Positions 18,204 to 25,355 of a stretch of 64,000 bases of DNA are shown here, in pieces. The translations under genes were made by a program, and so were the position numbers. The notes beneath the pieces were generated by a model, which ran no database searches, was not told the DNA's origin, and saw only the letters and a program-made list of their open reading frames with translations. Source of the DNA: Cohnella phaseoli (GTDB lineage: Bacteria > Bacillota > Bacilli > Paenibacillales > Paenibacillaceae); NCBI RefSeq assembly GCF_003386235.1, contig NZ_QRDZ01000007.1, forward strand, positions 186,001-250,000, given 5' to 3'. The number at the start of each line of letters is the position of its first letter. The stretch's first letter is position 1.

Positions 18204-18292
18204 TAGATTGCCAAGCCTGACAGGCTAGGAAAGTCCCTTTTTTGACGGAAAATATGGGTCTGACGGCCGAAAAGCTGAATCTTTAGCCCTAT

Positions 18293-18328
18293 AAAAAAAG
18301 ACGAAGGGGGACTTCCCCTCTCCGTCTT
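18293..18328 (-). terminator. Terminator after the HD-GYP gene
   Basis: AAGACG..GGGG / CCCC..CGTCTT stem followed on the minus strand by TTTTTTTAT; strong intrinsic terminator 19 bases past the stop. Confidence 0.9.
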
Positions 18329-18346
18329 TGGGACATGTAGGTATGG

Positions 18347-19480
18347 TTAATTGTCAGCTTTGCCAACAATTACGACATTCGTATGGGACTGCAACTCCAA
18401 CGTATAGGGAACAATGATGTCCCTTCCGTCGCTCTCGCGGAACACTTGGACTTGCGGTCTTTGAATCGGGCGGCCGGACGTCTCCACAACCGTCGCAAGC
18501 TGCCCGCTGCTCAGCTTCACCCTGGTCGAGACCGGATAGATAATGACATGACTGAGGAACGAGCGGATCAGCTCCCAATCGAAATCGTAATTGCCCGAAG
18601 CCGACAAATATTCAATCGCCTCCGCCGGTCCATAAGCGTTCCGGTGATGCCGCGGAGAGCCCAATGCGTTATACACGTCCGCGATTGCAACGATCTGCGC
18701 ATATTCCGGAATTTTATCGTTCATCATGCCGAGCGGGTAACCCGAGCCGCGATAACGTTCGTGATGCAGCAGGGCGCACTGCGCGGAAAGCGAAGGAATC
18801 TCCTTCATCCCCTTCAATACCCGGTAGCCTTCGCTCGTGTGCTGACGCAAAATCTGCTGCTCCGACTCGTTTAATTTCCGATTCACTTTAGTAAAATCCA
18901 CGGGCAGCCTCGTCATGCCGATATCGCAAAACAATGCGCCCGTCGCCAGCTCGTACATCTGCGACTTGTCCAACCCGCGCGAGATTCCCATAATGCTCGA
19001 GCATAACGTCACGTTTAATGCATGCTCGAATAAGATCCGATCCGTCTGCAGCAGAATGCCCAATTCCTCCGCAAGCGCAGGCTGCCGCGAAATCTCCAGA
19101 ACGATATCGCGAAAGGTCTGACGAAAATTCGCCTCCGGGAACGGCAGGACGATCTGCTCCATCATCAAACCGCGGTTTACGAACTCGCCGATGATCCTCC
19201 CCGCTTCCTTGCGGGGCCTGTCGTCATTTTTCATTGCCGCGATGTCGGGACGTTCCCACGCTGCAATCACGGCTTCGCCGCGCTTCCTGCCTAGCTCCCC
19301 GCCGGTTTGGCCGGACCCGTTGGATAAATGCACGTATTTGATTCTGAGCGCCTTCAGCCTCTCGATATAATGCTCCGTAAGCACGGAGCCCGCCTCCAGC
19401 ATAACGATGCCGCTATGGTTCAACACCGCTTTCTCCAGCACGTCGCCAGGTTTCAGTTCCGCGGTAGCCACGATCCTCAT
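18347..19480 (-). CDS. HD-GYP-domain protein with altered HD motif
   Basis: 377 residues. The N-terminal 60 residues (ATAELKPGDVLEKAVLNHSG..LEAGSVLTEHYIERLKAL) are the short beta-rich lead-in common to Bacillales HD-GYP proteins. The HD-GYP domain spans about 145-315: His153, His214, His239-His240 and the GYP triad (247-249, HHERYRGSGYP) are kept. The usual HDIGK is CDIGM here (Cys185, Asp186, Met189), losing a metal-ligand His and the conserved Lys. Active members degrade cyclic-di-GMP; this one may be inactive, use Cys as a ligand, or act as a sensor. There are no membrane segments. It sits alone between spoIIQ and spoIIID with its own terminator, so it may be sporulation-linked, which is inference. 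Confidence 0.85.
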   Translation of the reverse strand: MRIVATAELKPGDVLEKAVLNHSGIVMLEAGSVLTEHYIERLKALRIKYVHLSNGSGQTGGELGRKRGEAVIAAWERPDIAAMKNDDRPRKEAGRIIGEFVNRGLMMEQIVLPFPEANFRQTFRDIVLEISRQPALAEELGILLQTDRILFEHALNVTLCSSIMGISRGLDKSQMYELATGALFCDIGMTRLPVDFTKVNRKLNESEQQILRQHTSEGYRVLKGMKEIPSLSAQCALLHHERYRGSGYPLGMMNDKIPEYAQIVAIADVYNALGSPRHHRNAYGPAEAIEYLSASGNYDFDWELIRSFLSHVIIYPVSTRVKLSSGQLATVVETSGRPIQRPQVQVFRESDGRDIIVPYTLELQSHTNVVIVGKADN

Positions 19481-19680
19481 CCTTGTACTCCCCTTCGAAT
19501 CATCGGATTTCTGCCATCGTTTCTCTACCCTCTCGCTATTGCAAAATTATCACATATCCGCCCGTTTCTTGTCGAGAACTCTTCCCGCAAAAACAAACAG
19601 AGGATCAAGACCGGCTTGCGCCAATCTCAATCCTCCGCCTATAGCCATTCCTACTTCAGTCTAGCATTTTTGCTGCGCGA

Positions 19681-20412
19681 TTATTTCTCCGACTTGATCA
19701 ACGCATTCGGGTTGACGGATACGCCGTTCTCCCGAACTTCGAAGTGAACGTGAGCGCCCTCGCCCGGCTCAAGCTCGCTGTGGCCCGCCGCTCCGATGGC
19801 ATCTCCTTGCTCAACTTCGTCTCCGGCTTTCACTTTCAGATCCGTGAGGCTTTGATAGACGGTCACCAACCCGTTCGGGTGCTCGATTTGCACCTCATAG
19901 CCGTTGGTCGGCGATTGGGAAGCGACTTTGACCGTACCGCTCAATGCCGCCAGAACATCGAACGACTCTCCGTCTTGACGGGACAAGTCGGTCGCCATAT
20001 GCGGCGTGAACGTGTTCTGGTACTCGACCATGGCGGCTACGCGCTCTTCCTCGGATGCCGCAGCATCATAGAAAGGCATCAGCGTAGTCATGTCTTCGAT
20101 CTTCTCTACCGGCCAGCGAAGCGATTCTCCATTTGCGAGAACGGCTGACGCTTCCGGACTTTCCTGACCGCTAGTGGCGGCTTCGCTCGCGACTTCTGCT
20201 TGACCGGGAATGGCTGGATCTTGCTGATCCTTGCCCGTGTTCAGCCAGAGAATCGTTACGATAATTGCTGCCGCGGCCATGTACGCTGCAGGGAAAACCC
20301 AGCGCTTGGAGAGAAATTTCTTCCATCCGGTAGGCCTGACAGCTGGAGACGTGCCCGCAATCGACTTGTGGGATTCTTCGATTTTGCGTGGCGTTTTGTT
20401 TCCTTCATTCAT
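19681..20412 (-). CDS. spoIIQ: SpoIIQ-like M23 peptidase-family protein
   Basis: Forespore membrane protein that in Bacillus pairs with SpoIIIAH to join the two sporulation membranes. 243 residues from the ATG at 20412. One membrane helix at about 38-58 (VFPAAYMAAAAIIVTILWL), a Glu/Ala-rich linker, then a LytM/M23 domain (about 135-240). Zinc ligands look intact: His138 and Asp142 in HMATD and the HVH pair at 221-223. The usual YxH histidine is Ser188 (VYQSL). A sigma-F/G type promoter lies just upstream, as expected. SD AGGTGATG precedes the chosen ATG; three in-frame codons upstream are possible alternatives. Confidence 0.88.
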   Translation of the reverse strand: MNEGNKTPRKIEESHKSIAGTSPAVRPTGWKKFLSKRWVFPAAYMAAAAIIVTILWLNTGKDQQDPAIPGQAEVASEAATSGQESPEASAVLANGESLRWPVEKIEDMTTLMPFYDAAASEEERVAAMVEYQNTFTPHMATDLSRQDGESFDVLAALSGTVKVASQSPTNGYEVQIEHPNGLVTVYQSLTDLKVKAGDEVEQGDAIGAAGHSELEPGEGAHVHFEVRENGVSVNPNALIKSEK

Positions 20413-20434
20413 GATTATCATCACCTCAGTAAGC

Positions 20435-20463
20435 CATTGTTACCAGGTGAAGAAGTTTTATAC
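20435..20463 (-). promoter_or_regulatory. Candidate sigma-F (or sigma-G) promoter of spoIIQ
   Basis: GTATA (20459-20463), a 14-base spacer and GGTAACAATG (20435-20444) closely match the forespore consensus GyATA / GGnrAnAnTw. The predicted start leaves a leader of about 16 bases before the ATG. Confidence 0.7.
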
Positions 20464-20537
20464 CTGATTTCTTTGGAAGATTACAATTTTTAGAGCTCTA
20501 CCTTGTCTATAGACGTTTACTGGCCGCAATCGCAAGC

Positions 20538-21794
20538 TTAGAAGCTTGCTAGCTTGGCCCCTTTATAATAGTGTGCCAGAATATGCGATGCGTCATCCCC
20601 GGCCCGCGCCATCCCTTCCGCTCCCCACTGGCTCATTCCTACGCCGTGACCGTATCCATAGACGGTCAGCACCGCCATGCCGCGCTCTGCCTTCCATTCG
20701 AAGGAAGCCGAGCGCAACCCTAGCAGCTGCCTAACCTCCGTCCCTTTAAGCCGCTTATCCCCGGCCAACAGCGTTTTCACCCTTCGTCCCGCCGTCCGTT
20801 CCAACACCCGAATAAGATCCGTCGATAAAGCCCCTCCTGCCGCCGGAGCCGTTTTTACCCCCAGCAGCTCGTAAAACTCAGTCAGCTCCATCTCCACCGT
20901 CTGTTTTGCTCTATCGGAAATCGCTTGATCCCATGGACTCTCCACAGACCTCAAGTACGGCCGGCTGACCGAAAACACATCCTCCGAATTTTCCGTATAC
21001 CCGTTGCTTGTCGAGAAGAAAAGGGCTTCAATCGGCTCGCCCTCGTATACGAGAATTCGGCCTTTCGTAGCGGCCACGGCGTCCCGAACCTTCTCCCATC
21101 CCTCTCTGTCGTCCTCCTTCAACCGCTTCATCTCCGTCAAGGACAAATAAGCCTGATGCTCCTGGGTATCCGTCACATCCGCTTCCTTTGCGTCGCTTCC
21201 CGCATGCTCGCCCAGCCACAGCCTACGAATCGCATACGTCCGCGCCGCTACCGCCTGTGCTTCAAGCGCTGCCGAACGGAACATCAGCGGCATCTCCGCC
21301 GCCACCACTCCCTCTACATACGTCTCGAGCGGCACAGTCTCTACCTTTCCCTCCTCCGTCAAAAATACAGAGATACTAGGCAACGCCTCCCGCCGCCCCT
21401 CCTCGCCTTTCCGATCGAGAACGAAAGCACCGCCAGCGCCCCCAGCCCCGCTATTTCCGCCAGTCCCGTCAGCCCCACTTCCCGTCTTTTCCCGACTCTG
21501 GGCCTCCCCTTTCTCTACAGCCGAACCTTCTCCTTCTGCTTTTGCTTCTGCTTCTGCTTCTGCTTCTCCCCCTACCTTTTCTACTGCCTGCCCTTTGACC
21601 TCTCCCTTCTCTACCGCCCTACTTTCCTCCACTTGTTGAAAAGCTTGTCCCATCGCACTGCCGGCACCGCTATGAATCGACGCCCACATTAAGATCGCGA
21701 TTATAACCCCCAATCCATATGCCACGCCGATAACCGTCCAAGAAACTTCCCCCGCGCGCGCCCGGCCTCTCCGTCCGTATGCCATTTTTCTCAC
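20538..21794 (-). CDS. spoIID: Stage II sporulation protein D
   Basis: Membrane-anchored lytic transglycosylase that opens septal peptidoglycan during engulfment. 418 residues from the GTG at 21794, which has GGAGGT at 6 bases. One membrane helix lies at about 18-38 (VIGVAYGLGVIIAILMWA). A low-complexity Glu/Ala/Gly linker (about 55-125, including EAEAEAEAKAEGEG) follows. The SpoIID domain comes next: VPLETYVEGVVAAEMP with the family's catalytic-type Glu, ALEAQAVAARTYA, FFSTSNGYTENSEDVF, and the C-terminal GYGHGVGMSQWGAEGMA. The linker is longer and more repetitive than usual. Confidence 0.93.
   Translation of the reverse strand: MRKMAYGRRGRARAGEVSWTVIGVAYGLGVIIAILMWASIHSGAGSAMGQAFQQVEESRAVEKGEVKGQAVEKVGGEAEAEAEAKAEGEGSAVEKGEAQSREKTGSGADGTGGNSGAGGAGGAFVLDRKGEEGRREALPSISVFLTEEGKVETVPLETYVEGVVAAEMPLMFRSAALEAQAVAARTYAIRRLWLGEHAGSDAKEADVTDTQEHQAYLSLTEMKRLKEDDREGWEKVRDAVAATKGRILVYEGEPIEALFFSTSNGYTENSEDVFSVSRPYLRSVESPWDQAISDRAKQTVEMELTEFYELLGVKTAPAAGGALSTDLIRVLERTAGRRVKTLLAGDKRLKGTEVRQLLGLRSASFEWKAERGMAVLTVYGYGHGVGMSQWGAEGMARAGDDASHILAHYYKGAKLASF
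21530..21572 (-). repeat. Hexanucleotide microsatellite inside spoIID
   Basis: Four to five tandem copies of CTTCTG (one CTTTTG variant) encode the Glu-Ala run of the SpoIID linker. Length variation by slippage would stay in frame. Confidence 0.7.
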
Positions 21795-22080
21795 TCGTCC
21801 ACCTCCGCCCGGTCGTGCTTCGTCACGTCGAACTCTCGGCTCTCCGCTATCAACCGATGCTTCCAAACTATGCGAGAGTGCGAGAGGGTAGAACTTCGGT
21901 CTTGGCCTCGACCTCGCCCCCAGCCTCAGCCTGGGTCTGCCTCCTATTACCTATCCGGAGCTTCCTCAGCATATTTATGAAGTTTCTAGCGTCCTTGCTT
22001 CGGTGCAAATTCAATGTCTCTCCTTTTCGCCTCACCTGAGTGATCTGCAGATACCCGAAATCCGCACCTGCCCCCTTCTC

Positions 22081-22540
22081 AATCTCATCTCTTGCCCCCT
22101 CTCCGAACTCCTTCCCACACCAATCCCTCTCCTGCGCTCCCCTACACCTCCCTTCAATCTCATCTCTTGCCCCTCTCCGAACTTCTCTCCCACACTTCTC
22201 ACCTTACATTCTCCTGACCCTCCCCTAATCTCATCCCTTGCCCTTTCTCCGAACTCCTCTCTCCCTGCTCTCACCAAACCGTTTCCCGCGCTCCCTGCGC
22301 CTCCATTCAATCTCATCTCTTCCCCCCTCAGAACTCTTCCACACCTCTCATCTTACCTTCTCCGGCCCCCTCCCTTAATCTCATCTCCTGCACTCTTCCC
22401 TCAAATCTCTCCTCCACTCCTCTCCTTATTCCTCCTCTACACCGCTCCCCTTCCTGGCCTTCTCTTTATCTCATCTCGTGTACTCCTCTCTGAACACCCG
22501 TTGCTCCCCTCTCACCAAACCCCCTCCGATTCCCGCCTCT
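22081..22540. repeat. Pyrimidine-rich degenerate tandem repeat
   Basis: Six imperfect units begin with AATCTCATC(T/C)C or a close variant near 22081, 22156, 22227, 22309, 22377 and 22467, spaced 68-90 bases. Many share TGCCCC.TCTCCGAACTC. The plus strand is almost all C/T with few G, so the minus strand is purine-rich. Open frames through it are low-complexity Pro/Leu/Ser and have no SD. It fills the gap between spoIID and the plus-strand transposase-derived gene. Its function is unknown. Confidence 0.7.
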
Positions 22541-22640
22541 TCTATCTGCCATTTACTCAGGTAAGCCAAATTCGAGACACATTGCACGCAACAAAAGCAA
22601 ATATAAGGAAATTTTTTTCTGATTTAATTAAAAAAACATC

Positions 22641-22669
22641 TTGAAACAGGAACAAATGTTCGTTAAAAT
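22641..22669 (+). promoter_or_regulatory. Sigma-A promoter with LexA-like (SOS) box in the spacer
   Basis: TTGAAA (22641-22646), a 17-base spacer and TAAAAT (22664-22669). The spacer holds GGAACAAATGTTCG (22649-22662), which matches the Gram-positive SOS box CGAACRNRYGTTCG in 13 of 14 positions. A repressor bound there would block the promoter directly. The start codon is 43 bases downstream. Confidence 0.72.
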
Positions 22670-22711
22670 AAAGAAAAGAACACCCGTTCCCACCGGAGCA
22701 AGGAGGAAAAA

Positions 22712-23395
22712 ATGGCGTCCATTCGTAAGTTTATGGCGTTGTTTCCGGACGAGCAGTCTTGTCGCAACCATTTGTTTGCCGTTCGCTGGCCGAGGGGATT
22801 TATTTGCACCAAGTGCGGAGAGATGCGGTACTGTTTGATCAAAACCCGGAACGTCTACGAATGCGCCAATTGCAAAACGCAAACCTCCATTACATCCAAT
22901 ACGCTGATGCATCGCACGAAGCTGCCTTTGCGCTATTGGATGGTCGCCCTCTATTGGGTTGCTTCAGGCCAGCGCTGCTCCGCCCGCAGACTCGCCCGGA
23001 CGCTGCAAATTCAACAACGGACGGCAGAGAGGCTGCTCCTTAAGATTCGGCATGCCATGCATAGATCCGAGCGCACGCCGATGCTTGATTTCTGGAACCG
23101 CGAGAAACGAACAGCCCAACAGCCGATCGTGCGTCGAGCCTTGCTGATGTTGTACAGGAAGTCCCGCACCTTCATTCGCAAGTATTACGGGCGGCGTGTA
23201 TCCAAATGGAATCGGCTATATTATTACTACGAGTATCGATTCCGCAGCAACAACGCCCACAACGCAGTAGCAGCGCTTAGCAAGCTGATTATCAGCGCAT
23301 GCACAACGATCTACTCACTCAACGAATACGGGATGCTGCGCGAAAACAAAAAACAGCCCCCGAACCAGACGGTCCAGGGGCGTTGCTTTCAATAA
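22712..23395 (+). CDS. Transposase-derived zinc-ribbon protein (IS1595-like ends, catalytic core missing)
   Basis: 227 residues with an excellent SD (AAGGAGG, 5 bases). Residues 1-115 match the N-terminal part of IS1595-family transposases: FPDEQSCRNHLFAVRWPRGFIC, a zinc ribbon (Cys32, Cys35, Cys51, Cys54), the MHRTKLPLRYW segment and a helix-turn-helix-like LARTLQIQQRTAERLLLKIRHAM. Residues about 155-200 (YYGRRVSKWNRLYYYYEYRFRSNN) resemble the C-terminal end of these transposases. The roughly 120-150 residue DDE-type core expected in between is absent. No inverted repeats or target duplications were seen. It is therefore either a decayed element or a domesticated DNA-binding protein. The LexA-like promoter favours domestication. 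It is the only clear plus-strand gene besides the one at 48.7 kb. Confidence 0.8.
   Translation: MASIRKFMALFPDEQSCRNHLFAVRWPRGFICTKCGEMRYCLIKTRNVYECANCKTQTSITSNTLMHRTKLPLRYWMVALYWVASGQRCSARRLARTLQIQQRTAERLLLKIRHAMHRSERTPMLDFWNREKRTAQQPIVRRALLMLYRKSRTFIRKYYGRRVSKWNRLYYYYEYRFRSNNAHNAVAALSKLIISACTTIYSLNEYGMLRENKKQPPNQTVQGRCFQ
23342..23381. terminator. Bidirectional terminator between murA and the transposase-derived gene
   Basis: GCCCC (23356-23360) pairs with GGGGC (23377-23381), with additional inner pairs. On the minus strand it is followed by TGTTTTTTGTTTTC, a strong signal for murA. On the plus strand GTTGCTTTC follows. It overlaps the last codons of the plus-strand gene. Confidence 0.7.
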
Positions 23396-23447
23396 CGGCT
23401 AAGTATAAGAACGCGTTCATCCATGCGTTTCCCGAAACGCGGCCAAA

Positions 23448-24833
23448 TTAAGCCAACGTCGGTTGTATGTTGCGAATAACCACTTCCGCCGACGCCGCGG
23501 CGCGCTGTTCGAACTGCTTCATCAAGTTGTCCGGCTGCAGAGCCGCTTTTTCCGATTCCTTAATAACATCTTCAGGGGAAGGCGCGCGATAAATTTCCGC
23601 TCCAAGCCCTGCCAGCTTGTTAACGATATTCACATAACCGCGCTCAATATGGTGCAGACCGCCAACCTCCGTGTTGCCGTCTGCCGCCAAGGCGGCGCAA
23701 ATCAGAGCCGCGCCGGCCCGGAGATCCGTCGCGCACACGCTAGCTCCGGAGAGCTTCGTGCCGCCCGTAACAATCGCCGTGCGTCCGTCCACTTTAATTT
23801 CGGCGCCCATCTTGATCAGCTCGTCGACATGCATGAAGCGGTTTTCGAACACCGTTTCCGTCACGATACTCGTGCCGTCCGCAACCAGCAGAAGCGTCAT
23901 CATCTGAGCCTGCATATCGGTCGGGAAGCCCGGGTAAGGCAAAGTTTTCACATCAACGGCCCGAAGCGGCTTCAACGCGCATACTCGTATGCCGTTCTCG
24001 TCGCACTCGACTTGAACGCCCATTTCTTCCAGCTTGGCGATGATCGGACCAAGGTGATCGCGAATCGCTCCGTCTACATACACGTCTCCGCCCGTAATCG
24101 CAGCGGCGATCATATACGTACCGGCCTCAACCCGATCGGGAATAACCTGGTGCTCGGCCGCATGAAGCCGTTCCACGCCTTCAATTCGAATAATGCCGGT
24201 GCCGGCGCCGCGAACTTTAGCCCCCATCGCATTCAAGAAGTTGGCAAGATCCACGATTTCCGGTTCTTTGGCCGCATTTTCTATAATCGTCGTTCCGTCC
24301 GCAGTCGCTGCCGCCATCATAATATTCTCAGTAGCGCCAACGCTTGCGATATCCAGATAAATTCTTGCCCCGCGCAATTTTCCGTTTACAGTTGCTTCGA
24401 TGGAGCCTTGGCCGAAGCCGATTTCCGCTCCCATCGCTTCGAAGCCCTTCAGATGCTGGTCAATCGGACGCGTGCCGATGGCGCAGCCGCCAGGCAACGA
24501 TATCCGCACCTTGCCCACGCGAGCCAACAAGGGCCCCATGACCAAGAACGAAGCGCGCATTTTTCTGACCAGCTCATAAGGCGCTTCCCACGAAGTTAGC
24601 GACTCCGCGTTCAGTTTTACGCTATCGTCTTGATGCTGCGCGTAAACCCCCAAAGCCGCGAGCACCTGAAGGATATTAGTGACATCGTCCAAGGCGGGAA
24701 CGTCATGAATGACGCTTGATCCTTGCTCCGCCAACAAAGAAGCGGCCAGGATCGGAAGGACGGAATTTTTAGCGCCGTGCACGCGGACAGTTCCCTTCAG
24801 GGTACGTCCGCCGCGGACGATGATTTTGCTCAT
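23448..24833 (-). CDS. murA: UDP-N-acetylglucosamine 1-carboxyvinyltransferase
   Basis: First committed enzyme of peptidoglycan synthesis, adding enolpyruvate from PEP to UDP-GlcNAc. 461 residues. [13 protein letters not shown] near the N-terminus supplies the conserved Lys-Asn. The PEP-binding Cys lies in [16 protein letters not shown] (about 117), so fosfomycin sensitivity would be expected. Other family segments are [13 protein letters not shown] and [17 protein letters not shown]. The C-terminus runs some 25-30 residues beyond the usual length ([18 protein letters not shown]). Position next to spoIID and a DUF1146 gene corresponds to murAA of B. subtilis. Confidence 0.96.
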   Translation of the reverse strand: MSKIIVRGGRTLKGTVRVHGAKNSVLPILAASLLAEQGSSVIHDVPALDDVTNILQVLAALGVYAQHQDDSVKLNAESLTSWEAPYELVRKMRASFLVMGPLLARVGKVRISLPGGCAIGTRPIDQHLKGFEAMGAEIGFGQGSIEATVNGKLRGARIYLDIASVGATENIMMAAATADGTTIIENAAKEPEIVDLANFLNAMGAKVRGAGTGIIRIEGVERLHAAEHQVIPDRVEAGTYMIAAAITGGDVYVDGAIRDHLGPIIAKLEEMGVQVECDENGIRVCALKPLRAVDVKTLPYPGFPTDMQAQMMTLLLVADGTSIVTETVFENRFMHVDELIKMGAEIKVDGRTAIVTGGTKLSGASVCATDLRAGAALICAALAADGNTEVGGLHHIERGYVNIVNKLAGLGAEIYRAPSPEDVIKESEKAALQPDNLMKQFEQRAAASAEVVIRNIQPTLA

Positions 24834-25036
24834 GGGTGGTTCCCTCCGCGCGTAATAGATTCATTCCGAAGCACTGGCAAATATACCCGACTCCGAAAAA
24901 CCCAAATTTTATCATACCACTTTCAGCAACATTGACACAAGCGGCATTTTTTGGGGCAATCAGCCGTCATTCGACTTCTTTCGAGCTCAAATGAACGAAT
25001 GCTTGGGTTTGTATATTATTGCCCAATCATAAGGAA

Positions 25037-25297
25037 CTAACCGCCGCCAAATAGCCATTTAAGGGTACCTACCCAACTCCAATAATCCAACACGAACCGG
25101 GAAACGAGATGCCCCAGCCCGATCGCAGCCAGCAAGTGCAGCATTCGAACCTTCGGCCCGCGCGGATCTCGCGCAATTTTATCCCATCTGATTTCCTGCA
25201 GAACGATCCAGGCGATGACAACGCAGCCCAAAGTGACAAATATTGAAAACAGCCCGTTCCATCCCGCCAACTCGAACAACCCTGAATCATTCCCCAT
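25037..25297 (-). CDS. DUF1146 family small membrane protein (YwzB-like)
   Basis: 86 residues with two hydrophobic segments (LFSIFVTLGCVVIAWIVLQ at about 16-34 and LHLLAAIGLGHLVSRFVLDY at about 53-72) separated by a basic loop EIRWDKIARDPRGPKV, characteristic of DUF1146. The family is Bacillales-specific and commonly next to murA, as here. Function unknown. It follows the subtilase gene by 58 bases in reverse order of transcription, with about 200 gene-free bases before murA. Confidence 0.85.
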   Translation of the reverse strand: MGNDSGLFELAGWNGLFSIFVTLGCVVIAWIVLQEIRWDKIARDPRGPKVRMLHLLAAIGLGHLVSRFVLDYWSWVGTLKWLFGGG

Positions 25298-25355
25298 AAC
25301 CTGCTCCTTCCGCCCTAATCGCAGCTATGTCGCGCCGATTCGAGCCTTCCCCCCG

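Noticed and set aside
22081..22540. CRISPR array
   Set aside because: Units are irregular in length and diverged; there are no exact repeats with unique spacers and no cas genes.
22003..22644. A 213-codon plus-strand frame through the pyrimidine repeat
   Set aside because: Pro/Leu/Ser low-complexity product of the repeat itself; no SD.
22600..23450. Intact insertion sequence
   Set aside because: No terminal inverted repeats, no target-site duplication, and the transposase core is missing.
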